NCBI GenBank assembly: GCA_030015575.1
Contig: CM057339.1
Coordinates: 695,280,761 to 695,344,760, forward strand
DNA from: Agapanthus africanus
Taxonomy: Eukaryota > Streptophyta > Magnoliopsida > Asparagales > Amaryllidaceae
Length of the DNA stretch: 64,000 bases
Direction: 5' to 3'
Each line of letters opens with the position of its first letter. Position 1 is the first letter of the stretch. Shown here one piece after another: positions 44,378 through 56,894 of this stretch. The notes beneath the pieces were generated by a model, which saw nothing but the letters and a program-made list of their open reading frames with translations, had not been told where the DNA came from and did no database searches. The position numbers and the translations under genes are program-made.

Positions 44378-46213
44378 TTCAATTGTTCATAGTCGTAGGA
44401 GTATCGAGACGGGGCATCGATATTCTAGAGTAGACTAGCATATACGCTTATCGACCCATATGATGGGCGATGGATGATCCCATATCCATTGGTGTTTGAC
44501 ATCAGAGATGGTATACGGGTGCTCAGTGGAGACTGGATACACTGAACGGACTCGCCGAGAACTCCTAGATGGTATTATACCTATCGTCAGATAGCAGTTC
44601 TCTAGTGACACTGGTACATGTTAGTCTGTCGACCCGAGATCGTCATAGAGTCTTGTGTGATTCGCACTGTGCTTTGATTTCCACCTTACCACGTTCAAGA
44701 GATCATGCAAAACGGTGGTTTTTGGGTACAGTCCCGAGTCACATAGAGGCAATGAGCGATAGGAGGGGATTTCGTCTCTCCCGGTATTGGGGGTTGATGT
44801 TGCACTATGCTTGATTGGCTATAACAGGAAATCCCTGGCCAGGATTGCTGAGATCTACTGGTAAGTGTTCTCAGTAGTTTCTCGAACCCTTATGGTCCTT
44901 GCATCGGCATGACTTATCAGGCTATTCGGGTCTGACGTTTTACCACCCCCAGGCTGTGATATGCAACATATCTGACGAAGAGACCGGACTGTACGGTAGT
45001 GTTACTGATTGGATTCGTAGGAGTATGAGCAGCCTTGCTTGTTGATCTTCTGATCGCTCAATACCCGGGTGGCCGTTACGTTTAGCAGACCGCTTGCGGC
45101 TTGTGGGTGACTGATATGATCACCTCCTACTGCCGGCGTATTGACGAGTCTTTAGAGTCCTACACAGAGGTTTCCTGGCTCAAGCGAAACAAAGTACAAG
45201 CACATATGTGATATATGCGGGACTGAGATTAATACGTATATGTTATACCATATTCTATTCTAGCGATATGTGATATCGGTCTGTTATAGGTGATATAGCC
45301 AGGTTATCGGATCAAGTGTTGATTCGATAAGTTGATAAATTTAATATTAGTCAGTTGTATGTGATATAGCCGGATTATTAAATCAAGTGTTGATTTAATA
45401 ATTTAATGTATAATTATATATTTGATATATTAATTTACATTAACTAATATTAGCTCACTTAAGCATTTATTTTTCTCACTAGTGTACACTTAATATATAT
45501 GTGATATATATTATTGTGGCATGCATGTTGCAACATGCTACATGGGTGTATGAGACTCACACCATGCTTATAATAATGTAAGGTTTTATTTATTTAAAGT
45601 AAATCAAATTAGTTGGAAATTTTCACATGGTTGAAGCTTGTGGAACCAATGACCAAGTCCACTAATTTTGTTTTACTTGAAGATATTTATTAATCCAACC
45701 ATTATCCCATGCCATGGTTAAGTCTCTACATGAGTTAGTATATGATATTAACTCACCCATGGTTGCTATTCTCACCACTTGATTCATTCTTCACTTGCTT
45801 CATTCCATGGTTGCTTTCTTCATCTCCTTCCTCAAGCTCTCTAGATTTTTGGGAGGTGAAGAAAATTAGTGAGAAAATTATTTCTAAAGTGAGCAAAATT
45901 CCTAGTTCCCGTAGATCATCTTCGGCCTCGAAGATTTCAAGCAAGCTTGTTTCGTTCATCTTGTGGAGCCTTTCTAGAGTCCGGGAGTTTCACTACTTCG
46001 AGCGAAGGGACTACTACACGGAGCTATTGAAGTGAAGGACCGGTGTACAAAGATTTTATTCCTTGTTCACTTAGATGTAAAGATATTTACATTCTTGTTT
46101 TGTCTAATTCTCTAGTTAAGATTCTATGTTAGGGTTCTTTAGCGCGCAAATTTTATGAAAATGGCAAGGTCGATGCCTCCCGAAATCCAGCGACGACCTT
46201 AGGGAACCCAGAA
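44378..46213 (+). repeat. Element G: 5' LTR, second part
   Basis: It continues the LTR cut at 24010. It has a perfect palindrome near 45355-45390 (arms ATTATTAAATCAA and complement, GTG spacer). The end reads GAACCCAGAA before the primer-binding site, so the usual terminal CA has decayed. Confidence 0.9.
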
Positions 46214-46214
46214 G

Positions 46215-46226
46215 TGGTATCAGAGC
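46215..46226 (+). other. Element G: primer-binding site
   Basis: TGGTATCAGAGC, one base after the LTR end. Confidence 0.95.
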
Positions 46227-49200
46227 CATGCTAGAGAATTAGACGATGTTGTAGTATTACGAAATCGAAACAACTCCGAAACAATCGAAATATAAACAAA
46301 GTTTCTGTCAAAATTTTCAGAGTGTCTAAAATTTTTTTAAGCTGTTGCAGAATGTTGCATGAGATGTAACATGAACACCACAGAAATTTGAACCCTCCTC
46401 GCCGAATTTTGGCCGGCCACATATGTTAAAATTCTGAGCTCACCGGTTTTTCTACGGCATTTTGAATTCAAATTTTTATGGTGTTCCAGTCTCTGGGTTA
46501 TGGTGTTTCAGATGTTTCTTTTTTTTGCTAAAAATGCATGTGATGTTATCTTTAAGTAAAAGCAATTCGGAGTGTTTCGTAATCGTAATTCTAACATTGT
46601 TTCATGTTATTTAGACGACATTAAAAAGTTCGAACGGATATCAATAACCCAATTTTTCCTCCGATGGAAATTTTCCAAGAGTTGGGTTTTTCCAAGATTA
46701 AAATCTTCAGAAAATCGTGCAGGTGTTTTCTATGGACTCTCTAGAAGAACGAAACCCCAACTCGATTCTTTAACTGTCGGAACCGCCGTCGAACCCTAGA
46801 GTTTGTGGTAGTTCCGTGGCACCACAGGTGAGGCAAGGGTTGAACCTTTTACAGTTGGTCCATAGGTGTTGTAGTATGTTCTGGGTACTTTTTAAACTCC
46901 GCTCAAGTGTTGAGCTCTTTAGGAAATTTTGGGTGTTTGTTTATTCGATCGAAAAGTTTAACATCGTCTAGCTATCTGTGATTGTGATACAATATTTGGA
47001 ATCCATAAAATTTATTTTTATGAAAACTAATTTGAATTTTATGAATCTAGAAAGTTAGTCTCATTTGATCGGTTGCCACAGAATTTTGATGTGGATCAAA
47101 AGTCCGTCGCAATCACGTATCGTATGCGGATACTCGCCGGGTAACTTTACCAGATAGCCATGCCCCATAGCCCCGACCAAGTGACTGTAGGAGAACCCCA
47201 TTGCCAAAAGCATCCGTTTGGGTGCTCGCGGCCACGGTGTTTCGCCTAAGTGCACTTTGTCGACGACATCGGGGGTGCGTCCGTGTACTAAAGTTTTCGA
47301 CGAGCATTCGATCAGGTTGTTGGGAATCTTGTTGAATTACCCGACTGGTTATTGGAAAGTGTTTTCAATATCTAGACTAAAATGCAGGGTTTATAATTGT
47401 TAGGCATGCAATGTCTAAGGAATTCATTTGATTAGGCATGAAATCCAAAGTATGTGATACGTTGGGTTTATGATGTCTAAGGTGGTTGCGGATTCCAATT
47501 GTTGTAGTTTTTCACTTTCTTATCTGCGACCGTAAGTGTAATATGTGGCGTATCACCGGTTTCGTTGCTATATGTCAACGACAATTGTGATACGCATATT
47601 TACTTACGTTGATGACATGTGATGTTATTTGTTGCTGGGATATGTTATATTGGATCGTCGTGTTTGAATAGCCGGGGTTTTTTTTATGTGAGATGAGAGT
47701 TTTTTTATTTTCATTCATATAAAAACTTGTTTGTAATATTCTTTTATTGGGGCACTTCCGGGTTGAGGATGATGTCACCATTGATGTATATTATATACTT
47801 TTCCGCATTATGATATACCCAAGGAGGAGAGCATAAGTAACCGGGTTATAGAGTCCAGTGGGAGACCATCTCGAGGAGTCGAGACTGGGTCTCCTAACTC
47901 TAGATTTAGGAGGGTTGCTTCCCGCTCTCGTAGGGGTCTAGGGATGTTGGTTTGGCTATTCATCGCGACCGTAGAATCCGTGTTTTTTACTGGCTTAATT
48001 TAAAACACAGAATTCCTAGTATATCCAATATTTCATATGTGTTCTTCTGCTGCTGATATTCTGTGATGTGATCACTTGATATTCTGAGACGAATGCTTAT
48101 ATTATATATATGATATATAATAAATATTGTTGCTTTCATTTCTTCTATGATGCTTAGGAAGCATAATTGACAGGACTTCATTAATGAGATTAATGAATGA
48201 AAAGAAACCTAAAGATGTTGTGGAAACTTTTTTTGAAACTGGTAGCTCTAGTTCTTGTTTTGCATAGCGGTATTCCTTGTAGAATATCCAGCACCTTATT
48301 CGATAAGGAAAGAGCCGAGATCCTTTCACCGGGAGTGACCTCTTTACCGAAAGTAGCAGATGCTACAACCTACTAGGTTTTGTTTATGATTGCTTTTTTA
48401 GTCCATGCTTTGCATAGTGATATTTGTGAAATATCCAGCACCTCATTCGATGAGGAAAGAGCCGAGATCCCTTCACTGGGAGTGACCACTTTAGCAAAAT
48501 TAATAAAAGCCTAAAAAACACTCCTTTTCAAAATCACTCGATTCTATAACGAGATCAAGTTCATTACGCAAAGGGTTTTCTTAAAAACCTGTCATAGCCC
48601 TCCGTCATTTCAGATAAGTAGTATTTAGTATTCGTGTTGCAGTTGTTGACCTTGTCAAGGCGTAGTGTGTGGTTGCTGATTAGTGCTTATCTGCTAGCAA
48701 ATGATGCGATTGGATTAGGGTAGTCGTGCGACCTTGTTGACCTTGTCAAGGGTCGTACGGGTGGGTTTAATTCAATCAGAAAATGATGGGTTGAACTTGA
48801 CTTGCGGTCTATTGTTTGTTGAGCTTGTCAAGATCATAGATCGCTTAGGGCAAAATATTATCGGGAATTTCAAGCGTTGAAATTTCCAATGAGATTACAT
48901 ACCTTCTATGAGATAGTTGGATCCCGATACCCACTGCAAGTAAAAGTTACTCTAGGGAGAGCTTTACACATTACAATTAGCTGATCAAATAGGTGTCTAG
49001 AAAGGTGTTAACGGGGTTACGCCCCTGGAAAAATGAGGTTTATTTTAATTAGGTCTGTGCGAAACCACAGGGAACCTCCCTCAAAGTACCGACACTGGCC
49101 TGGCTGAAAGATTGGAGAACTTGTAGGGTGTAATTAATCCCGGCTACTCTTACCTTTTAGGGTTTGAAGGAAAATTTGATAAAAACAGTGGGAGCCATCC

Positions 49201-49281
49201 TGATTAGATAAAATAATAACCAATCTGATCTTGAAAGAGCGCAGCAGAGTGTTTTCTTCTCTCTCTCTCCTGGTAGCGACC
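46227..49281 (+). other. Element G: long 5' leader
   Basis: About 3.1 kb without convincing coding sequence. The strong hairpin seen in F, B1 and E is not obvious here. The conserved block with an antisense ORF lies at 47061-47307, the duplicated block at about 48252-48360 and 48410-48500, the triple repeat at 48643-48833, and the pyrimidine tract with TAG at 49252-49276. Confidence 0.75.
48643..48833 (+). repeat. Element G: triple leader repeat
   Basis: TTGTTGACCTTGTCAAGG at 48643-48660 and 48734-48751, and with two changes at 48816-48833. The second has pairing flanks CGTGCGACC and GGTCGTACG (one wobble). Confidence 0.85.
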
Positions 49282-52200
49282 ATGTCACGCCTTAATCAAG
49301 ATAATAATATGGATGCATTGACCGAACCTGCTTATTATATTGAGCTGGGGAACGTTGGTTCTACTCTATCTTATAATTGTTACAAGACCGAGCAGGAAAT
49401 AGGGGAATATCCGGATTCCCATGCCACCCAATTGAAGAAAGAGCATGTTGATGCATACTCTTCGGGTGTGTTTGTTACCAAGAATTGTTTCTCAGTACCT
49501 TCTACATCCTAGGTATGAGATACCGGATCAGGATCCCACATATGTAATCTGTTACATGGGCTACAGAAAGGTAGAGAACAGGGATTGGGTGATATGTCCC
49601 TAAGTGTTAGAGAATGGTGCAATTGTTGCAGCCAAATCAGTTGGCAGATATCACCTTGTATTACCAAATACATTGATTCTGAACGAATGTTATTACGTAC
49701 CGAACCTGATGTACAACATTACATTGGTTTCTTTATTAAGTTAAAGAAGGATATAATTTTGTATTGATGGATAATGTTGTGAACATTTTCGTTAATCAAG
49801 AGTTGATTGGATCAGGCACGTTATGTAATAGCATATACATTCTAAATCAAACCACAGTTTAAAGTATGTTGAACGCACAAGAGGAGTAGTTCAGAAATGA
49901 ACAAATCCTTCTTGCGGTATTGTAGAATAGGTCATATCAATACGACACGACTAGCGAAGTTACATATGGAAGAACGTTTGAATCTGTTTGAATTTTCATC
50001 TTATGATACTTTCCAGTCTTGTCTCAAATGTAAATGACCAAAACTCCGTTTACTGGAAACGAAGATAGAGTTATTGAACTCTTGGGACAGATACATGATG
50101 ATATATACGGTCCTATGTCTATTAATGCCAGGGTTGGTTCCTCGTACTTCATTATATTCATCGATAATCTCTCAAGATTTGGACATGTGTTCTTGTTGAA
50201 ACACGAGTCTGAAGCTTTTGAGAAATTCAAGGAATATAAGTACGAAGTAGAGAAGAAAACGGGTAAAAGTATTAAAGTCCTTTGATGTGATCGTGGAGGT
50301 GAATACTTGGGCATGGAGTTCCAGAATTATTTAAAAGAGAATAAGATTCTCTTTCAGCTTACTCCTCCGTATACACCAAAATACATTGGTGTATCGGGGC
50401 GGAGGTATCGCGGCCAATGAGATATGGCACGCTCTATAATGAGTACTGCTGAGTTTCTTGTTTCCTTTTGGAGTTATGCGCTTGAGAAGCTGCATACCTA
50501 TTGAATGGGGTTCCATCCAAATCTGTGCCTACCACTCTATATGAGATATGGAATGGGAAGAGACCATGTGTTAAACGAGTTAAGATATTAGGTTGTCCGG
50601 CCTATGTTAAAAAGCAAAATCCGGACAAGCTCAAGGCAAGGTCAGTTCTGTATAAGTTTGTTGGATATCCCAAACATTTGCGAGGGAATATCTTCTACCT
50701 AACTGAGGAGCAAAAGGTGTTTTGTTTCTCAGCAAGCCACCTATTTAGAAAAGGAATTTCTTGTGAAGAAATTTGTGGTCATGAGGTAGAACTGGAAGAA
50801 GTTCGAGCTGGACAAACTAACAGCTGATGATTTGGTGAAACCAAATGATTCAATAGTTTCCAACGAACCTCAGCCTCTCCGCGAATCTGGTAGGGTTCCT
50901 CATCCACTTGAGAGATACTACGGTTTCCTCGATGTCGGTGGGAGCGAGGATTGCATCATGGTAGATGATGACCCAACTAGGTTCAGGCAGGCCATAACGA
51001 GTGGGGACTCTGTAAAATGGCTGGATGCTATGCGATCAAAGATGGAATCTATGTACACCAACAAAGTATGACTTTGAACATTGCATCTAAAGGGGTAAAA
51101 CCTATCGGGAGCAAGTGGATCTTGAGAAGATTCTTGGTGTAGATGGAAAAGTTGAGACTTTCAAAGCTAGACTTGTGGTAAAAGATTTTTGTCAATAACC
51201 AGGTGTGGTTTATGATGAAACATTTTCTCCAGTGGCTATACTTAAGTCCATCAGAATTAAAGCACGCATCGCGGAGTTGGAACATCTGTTTTGATGTGGC
51301 AGTCAAAGTGTTTGACTTCATAAAAAAGGTAGATGAACCTTGTATATACAAGTAGGTTGTAAAGAGTAAGGTTGTCTTCCACGTATTATACATAGATAAC
51401 ATACTCTTGATAGGAAATGGTTTCCTATGCTACACTCGGTCAAGCTCCTCTTATCACAAGGATTCTCCTTGGAAGATCTGTATGATACTTACTACATCTT
51501 GTGGATTATGATCTATGGTGGTAGATCTAAATGGATGTTGGGAGTGTCCCAAATCCAGGTACATTAACACCATAATAAAAGGGTTTAGTATGGAAGAATT
51601 TAAGCGTGGTGGTTCGCCCACTTACTCAGGAATCACTCTATCCAAAAAGATGTCTTTCGAGACTGATTTGGAGAGATCTCACATGCAAGGGATACCCTAT
51701 GCTTCAACAGTAGGCTCTATCATGTATGCGATGTTATATACCAGACCAAATGTAGCTGACTCACTAGGTGTAGTGATCAGGAATCAATTGGATCTTGGGA
51801 GAATCACTGGACATCTATGAAGGACATTCTTAAGTACTTGAGAAGCACTCAAGAGATGTTCTTGGGGTTTTGGTAACGGTGAACTCCAGTGGGGGTCCTT
51901 ACCAATTCGAGCTTCCAGAGTGATAAGGTCGACTGAAAGTCAATCACGGGCATTGTCTTTACCCTCAGTGGAGGGACAGTATGTTGGAAGAGTTCCAAGC
52001 TAGATACCGTGGCAGACTAGACGATAAAGGCTGAATACATAGCTACCAACGATGCTGCCAAAGTGGTTGTCTGGACATTTCTTGTTCATGAGATGAACAT
52101 GGTTCCTACCATTGAGCGTCCAATAAGTGTTATTGATACAACAATGGAGTTGTGGCTTTGGCCTAGGAACGCCGGTCCCATCAGCGATCCAGACATATTC

Positions 52201-52300
52201 TGAGGACAACAGGGAGACGGTTGATCTCCAAGGGATCGAGGTTAGGAGAGTTGACGCGAAGGATAACACGATGGATCCACTCACAAAGTCCTTACCCTAG
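49282..52300 (+). pseudogene. Element G: gag-deleted pol, broken
   Basis: From ATG at 49282 the first 24 residues match the start of B1 gag in pattern. A knuckle remnant with only one Cys follows (YNCYKTEQEIGEY), then protease DTGSGSHICN at residue 80. Two stops (residues 77 and 79) flank the protease start. Integrase segments lie at 50034-50285 and 50501-50827; the linker is at 50832-51071. RT has lost about 170 bp near 51257, so the fingers/palm part is missing. YIDNILL replaces YVDDILL near 51390-51410. RNase H (MYAMLYTRPN, TKAEYIATNDAAK-like) runs to about 52300. G keeps the three segments deleted in A and F. Confidence 0.85.
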
Positions 52301-52353
52301 AGAGACTTCTATTGGACGTTGAGTATGAGATACTACAACAAATGGCCTTAGTA

Positions 52354-52365
52354 CAAGTGGGAGAT
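52354..52365 (+). other. Element G: polypurine tract
   Basis: CAAGTGGGAGAT directly before the 3' LTR. Confidence 0.9.
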
Positions 52366-52745
52366 TGTTAGTAATATGTATGCCCTAGAGGCCATTACTG
52401 TACATACGATATATATTGTAGTGGATGCTTGGACATATATAGGGAGGACTATCTTCCTCGACATGATAGTATGCTATCTGGTTGCTCTTTATCTTAATAT
52501 GTATACTTATTGTCTATCTATTACATGTTGATAAAACCCTTAGGATGAGTACTTGACTACCAGGATTATGATGTAGATCATACTAATGTGGCAATGATAG
52601 TCGGTAAGTACATCCTTCAATTATTCCAAATCGTTGGAGTATTGAGACGGGGCATCGATATTCCAGAGTAGACTAGCATATACGTTTCTCGACCCATATG
52701 ATGGGCGATGGATGATCCCATATCCATTGGTGTTTGACATCAGAG
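52366..52745 (+). repeat. Element G: 3' LTR, first part
   Basis: It matches the start of the G 5' LTR, including the stretch that spans the E insertion site intact. It is cut at 52745 by B1; CAGAG (52741-52745) is the likely left target duplication of B1. Confidence 0.9.
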
Positions 52746-54807
52746 TGTTAGTGTATATGCCCTAGAGGCCATTATTGTATCATACTAGTTTGTATATTAC
52801 TTGATGGAAGCTTGGGATATTCACCTTGTATAAACAATCTTGCTCAATATAGTAGTATGCTACTTGGTTTGTTTCTGTTTTAATGTGTGCATGTGTTTCT
52901 TTTAGCATATCGCCTTTACACATTAGTGGAGCCCTTAGGATCTTTGCTTGATTACCAGCGTTGTGATGGCAGTAACACTCGTGGGGGCTGGGTAATCCAC
53001 AAGCACATCCTTTTGCAGGTCCCTAGCCGTAGGACTATCGAGACAGGGCATCGATACTCCGGAGTAAACTAGCATATACGCTTCTCATCCCAGCTTGGGA
53101 AACGGTCTGTCCTACAGTCGTCAGTACGCCGTACTTGAGATAGTATGCGGGTGCTTGTTAGGTTACGAGTACACTGGACAGGACTCGTCGGGAACTGTTG
53201 GTTGGTATTATACCTATCATCAGTTATCAGTTCCCAGGTGACATGAGTACAGCTTAGTCCGCTGACTTGACACTGTCACTTCGCCTCGAGTGTGTTCCCA
53301 CTGCACTTTGATTACTACCCTACCACGGCTTAAAGGAGTCGTGCAAACAGGTAGTTTTTGGGTGTAGTCCCGAAGCACTTGGAGGCAGTGACGGTTAGAC
53401 AAGATTCGTCTCTCCCGGTATTGGGGGTTGACATCGCACTGTGTCTAGGAGAGCCATTATACAAGTAGTCCCTGGCCAGGGTAAGCAAGATATATTGGTA
53501 GGTTGTGTTATCTCAGGGTGTTCTGGGCTACACTCAGACACGACTTGTACCGCTTTTAGGGGACTGACGCTTACCGCCCCCTAGGCCTGCCATGCCATGA
53601 ATCAGACGAACAGACCGGACTGTACGGAGATTGTCACATTCAGGCTCAGTAGGAGTTCAGATGGGTTTACCTCGTCAGTCTTCTTGTCGGCATCTACCTG
53701 GGGACCGTTACGTACAGCTAGTGCCACTTGCGGTCTGTGGTTAAACCCACTGCCAGCATAGTGTCGAGTCTTTAGAGTCCCACACAGAGGGTTATTCGCC
53801 TTTGGGCAAAACAGGGTAGAGGTCGCATGGTTTTGCGACAGGGTTCGTTCTCATCCGCGCACTTGTGCACGTTTGGCGTCTGGACGGATATTACTAGCGG
53901 GCTCTGGTTTGAGCCAGATCCTAGAATATGTTTTGGGGGTTAGTTTTATCTCATAGTATTCATGTTCCTCGGAACACGAATGCGGGTGTGTATGCATAGT
54001 TGATTGGGGCGGAGGAAGAGGTTTTTCATTAGGGTTTTGGAACGGGTGCGTATGCACAGTTGACAGTCGTCTTTTTCTAAACCCTAATGAATTTGTGATA
54101 TATCAATTAATAATATTAATTAAATGAAATTGTGTCATGGTTGGGTTTGTTGACTTGTTGACCAATGTTGACTAGTTGACCATGGTTGAAACATTGACTA
54201 TCATCATTACACATCAAAGATGCTCTTTGATTCTAGCAAAAACCATTTAATGTGAAATAATAATAGTCTTATCAAACCTTCCATCAACTTTTTCATTTTG
54301 ATTAATTTTATTAATTTGATAATTCACTCATATTGTTATGGTTGTAAAAAACCATCTCATTCTATCATAACCATTCTCTCTCCTCTATTCTTCTTCCTCC
54401 TCCTCTAGTTCAAGGAGAACAATTCTCATGTGTTGAGAAACATCTCCTTGAAGATAAAACACCCAAAGCTACTCTCTACTCTTCCTAAGGTTGAAAGTCT
54501 AGCGAGCCGGAGACTTTAGTTTTCTCAAAGTTCGAAAAAGGAGCTCAAGGAAGAAACCCTCAGGTGGATCCATCTTCGACAAGAGAAGGCAACGAGGAAA
54601 GCATCATCCGACCACCATCAAGAGTCAAGAAGAAGGAGTTCAAGTTGAGGTATAACCCCTAACCGAGTAGACAACTCTCTAGTTAGGTTGCTAGTGTGTA
54701 GTTTAGCAAAGATCCGTTTTCGTAGTCCATGTTACCCAAACCCTAAAAATCGTTTTTCACCATTTCCGCAAGCCCGAAAGAACCGGGAGATGTAACGTGG
54801 ACTTACA
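52746..54807 (+). repeat. Element B1: 5' LTR
   Basis: TGTTAGTGTATATGCCCTAG start and GTGGACTTACA end, then the primer-binding site. It contains an inverted repeat of telomere-like motifs (54025-54091). Confidence 0.95.
54025..54091. repeat. Inverted telomere-like repeat in B1 LTR
   Basis: TTCATTAGGGTTT (54025-54037) and its exact complement (54079-54091) are 41 bases apart. The H LTR has a related pair at 61485-61498 and 61531-61545. Confidence 0.8.
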
Positions 54808-54808
54808 G

Positions 54809-54820
54809 TGGTATCAGAGC
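54809..54820 (+). other. Element B1: primer-binding site
   Basis: TGGTATCAGAGC, one base after the LTR. Confidence 0.95.
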
Positions 54821-55018
54821 CTAACTAAACACACCCTAACATGTTAGAAAAATATTTAAAATATCGACCGAACGAAAAAACCGCAAAACACCCCGGAAAA
54901 CCCTAGTTGCTGCCGATTTTTTTTTTCTCCTCTAAAAATAAAAAATCATGTCTTAAAAATCGACTCAGGCTTTTCTATAAACAGGAAAGAAAAATGATCG
55001 CACGAGCCGACCAACGCG

Positions 55019-55062
55019 CCGCGGTTCCGCGGCAGAAGCTTGCTTCTGCCGCGGATCCGCGG
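55019..55062 (+). other. Element B1: leader hairpin 1 (20-bp stem)
   Basis: A 20-nt arm (55019-55038) pairs with 55043-55062 with one mismatch around a CTTG loop. Each arm carries two CCGCGG motifs. Positioned like the F hairpin at 34042. Confidence 0.9.
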
Positions 55063-55078
55063 CCGAGTTGACTCGGCC
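55061..55078 (+). other. Element B1: leader hairpin 2
   Basis: GGCCGAG and CTCGGCC around TTGA, directly following and overlapping hairpin 1 by two bases. Confidence 0.8.
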
Positions 55079-56192
55079 GTGGATCGTTTCTCCTGCAGTT
55101 TGTTTCTGGGGGTATTTTATGATTTTTGGGATGCTTTGTTTCTGCCCAGTTTTTCCAGAGAACAAGTTTGTTTTTGGGGTGGTTACAAATCCGTATTTTG
55201 GTCGATTTTTTGTAGACTTTGGCTAATGGGTTATATCTGTAATGTTTTATATGTATTGAACGTCTGCTAATCGCTATACGTCGATTAGTGGGGGTTATAC
55301 ATATCTGTGATCTGTGATGTTGTTGGTATGTGTATATGAATTCGTTGGATTGTCGCGGATGAATAGCCGGGGGGAATTGTGAGATGAGAGTTTTGTTTAT
55401 CTTTCAATTCTTGTAATATGTAAATTGATGTAATATTATTTGTATGGCCGCACAACCGGGTCGGGGTTGTAGCAATCATTGTATAATTTCTTTTTACTGT
55501 TTTTGCTCCTAGGATAGACCCAAGATGGGGTGCACAAACTACCGGGTATCTCAAAATGCCGAGTGGCCTACTCACGAGTTGAGGGAGGTTGCTTCGCTTC
55601 GGGTACTTGGCGGGTAGTTTGCCGCACCCGTAAGGGTCTAGGGTGGGGTTTGGCTATTCATCGCGACCGTGTAATCCGCTCTTCGTTACAGGCTCGTACG
55701 AATTGCGGATTCCTAGTATATCTAATGTATTCATCTGTGATCTGGAATGGCTATCATTGCATGTGACGAATGTTTATATATATCTATATGATATCTATTT
55801 AGGCGTTGCTTATGTTTTGCATCCGCGCTAGTCCAGCCCCCGCTCTGTCGTTAGTTAAGTAACCTAACGGGTGATGACGGGACCCCGTGGCGAATGCGGA
55901 TGGCATAAGCGTACGTCATATTTTTGTTGTTTTCAGCAATGGTAGGATTAATTGATGGGATGCATTAAAATTAATGCAAGAAAAATAAACCAAAGTAAAA
56001 GTCGTTGGAACACTTTCAAAAACCACTCGGTTTCTTTTCAAAATAACTTTTAAACGCGGAGCTTAAACCACTCTTTTTAAAAGCTATCTCATTCCATCGA
56101 TTATATCAAGTTCACTACGTTCACGGTTTCGCCAAAACCATTCGTAGCCCTCCGTCGTTTCACATGGATGGTCAATAGTATTCAAGCTATGT

Positions 56193-56389
56193 TTGTTGGC
56201 CAAAGTCAAGGCATAGTGATTGGTAGCTATTGGGTATTCATGTGCAGCATAGATAGATGTGTTGGTTTGGGACAATCGTACTGCCTTGTTGGCCAAAATC
56301 AAGGGTAGGTGCGGGTGGGTTCAAATTAACCTGGAGAATGACGGGTAGAACTTGACATGTGACTTATGATTTGTTAGCCAAAGTCAAGG
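56193..56389 (+). repeat. Element B1: triple leader repeat with palindromic loop
   Basis: TTGTTGGCCAAAGTCAAGG at 56193-56211, with one change each at 56286-56304 and 56371-56389. Pairing flanks are CTATG/CATAG (first) and CTTATGA/TCATAAG (third). The loops contain TTGGCCAA or a near form. Confidence 0.85.
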
Positions 56390-56894
56390 TCATAAGAGCA
56401 TGGGGCAAATATCCACATCGGGAGTTTCAAAAGAACTGAAACTTGCTAGCGCTGCATACCATTTGGAGTGTGATGATTCTGGTAGGATTCCTTCAGTTTT
56501 GTCACGCAATGATATTTGAATCCCGATCCTACTTTGAGTATATGCTACTCCACGGGAAAATTCTCGCTTAACGATCAATGCTATAAACCTAGTAGGTGTC
56601 TAGAAAGGTGTTAGCGGGGCTGCGCCCCCAGGGAAAAGAGGTTATTTAATTAAGGAACTTCGCGAAAGCGTTGGAAAATCTCCCTCGAAGTACCGACACC
56701 AGCCTGGCTGAACGGTTAAGCAAGTATTGTACGGTGAGATTGATCCTGACTAATTCTTCCTTTTTGGTTTGAGGAGGGATTCGAGAGACAGTGGGAGCCA
56801 TCCTGTTTAGACAAATTAAAAACCACTCCAAACTTGCAAGAGCATCATGCTAAAGTGTTTCTTCTCTCTCTCCTAATTGCAGCAACCATTCAAC

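Larger units (their letters stand above)
23761..52745 (+). mobile_element. Element G: gag-less copia element (plus), split by E and B1
   Basis: 5' LTR in two parts (23761-24010 and 44378-46213), primer-binding site, 3.1-kb leader, broken gag-less pol, purine tract and the first 380 bp of the 3' LTR (52366-52745), then cut by B1. The rejoin of its 5' LTR across element E is clean: the text before 24011 (TAAGTACATCC) continues after 44377 as TTCAATTGTTC, as in G's own 3' LTR at about 52610. The rest of the 3' LTR is off window. Confidence 0.9.
54821..56894 (+). other. Element B1: 5' leader
   Basis: About 2.1 kb, roughly 1 kb shorter than in A, F and G. It lacks the conserved antisense-ORF block and the duplicated 150-bp block. 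It holds two strong hairpins (55019-55078), the triple repeat (56193-56389) and a pyrimidine tract with CTAAT and GCAG (56860-56882) just before the gag ATG. No coding sequence is supported. Confidence 0.85.

Noticed and set aside
46572..46799. 75-codon ORF in G leader
   Set aside because: In the non-coding leader, not conserved in A or F, and lacking any domain.
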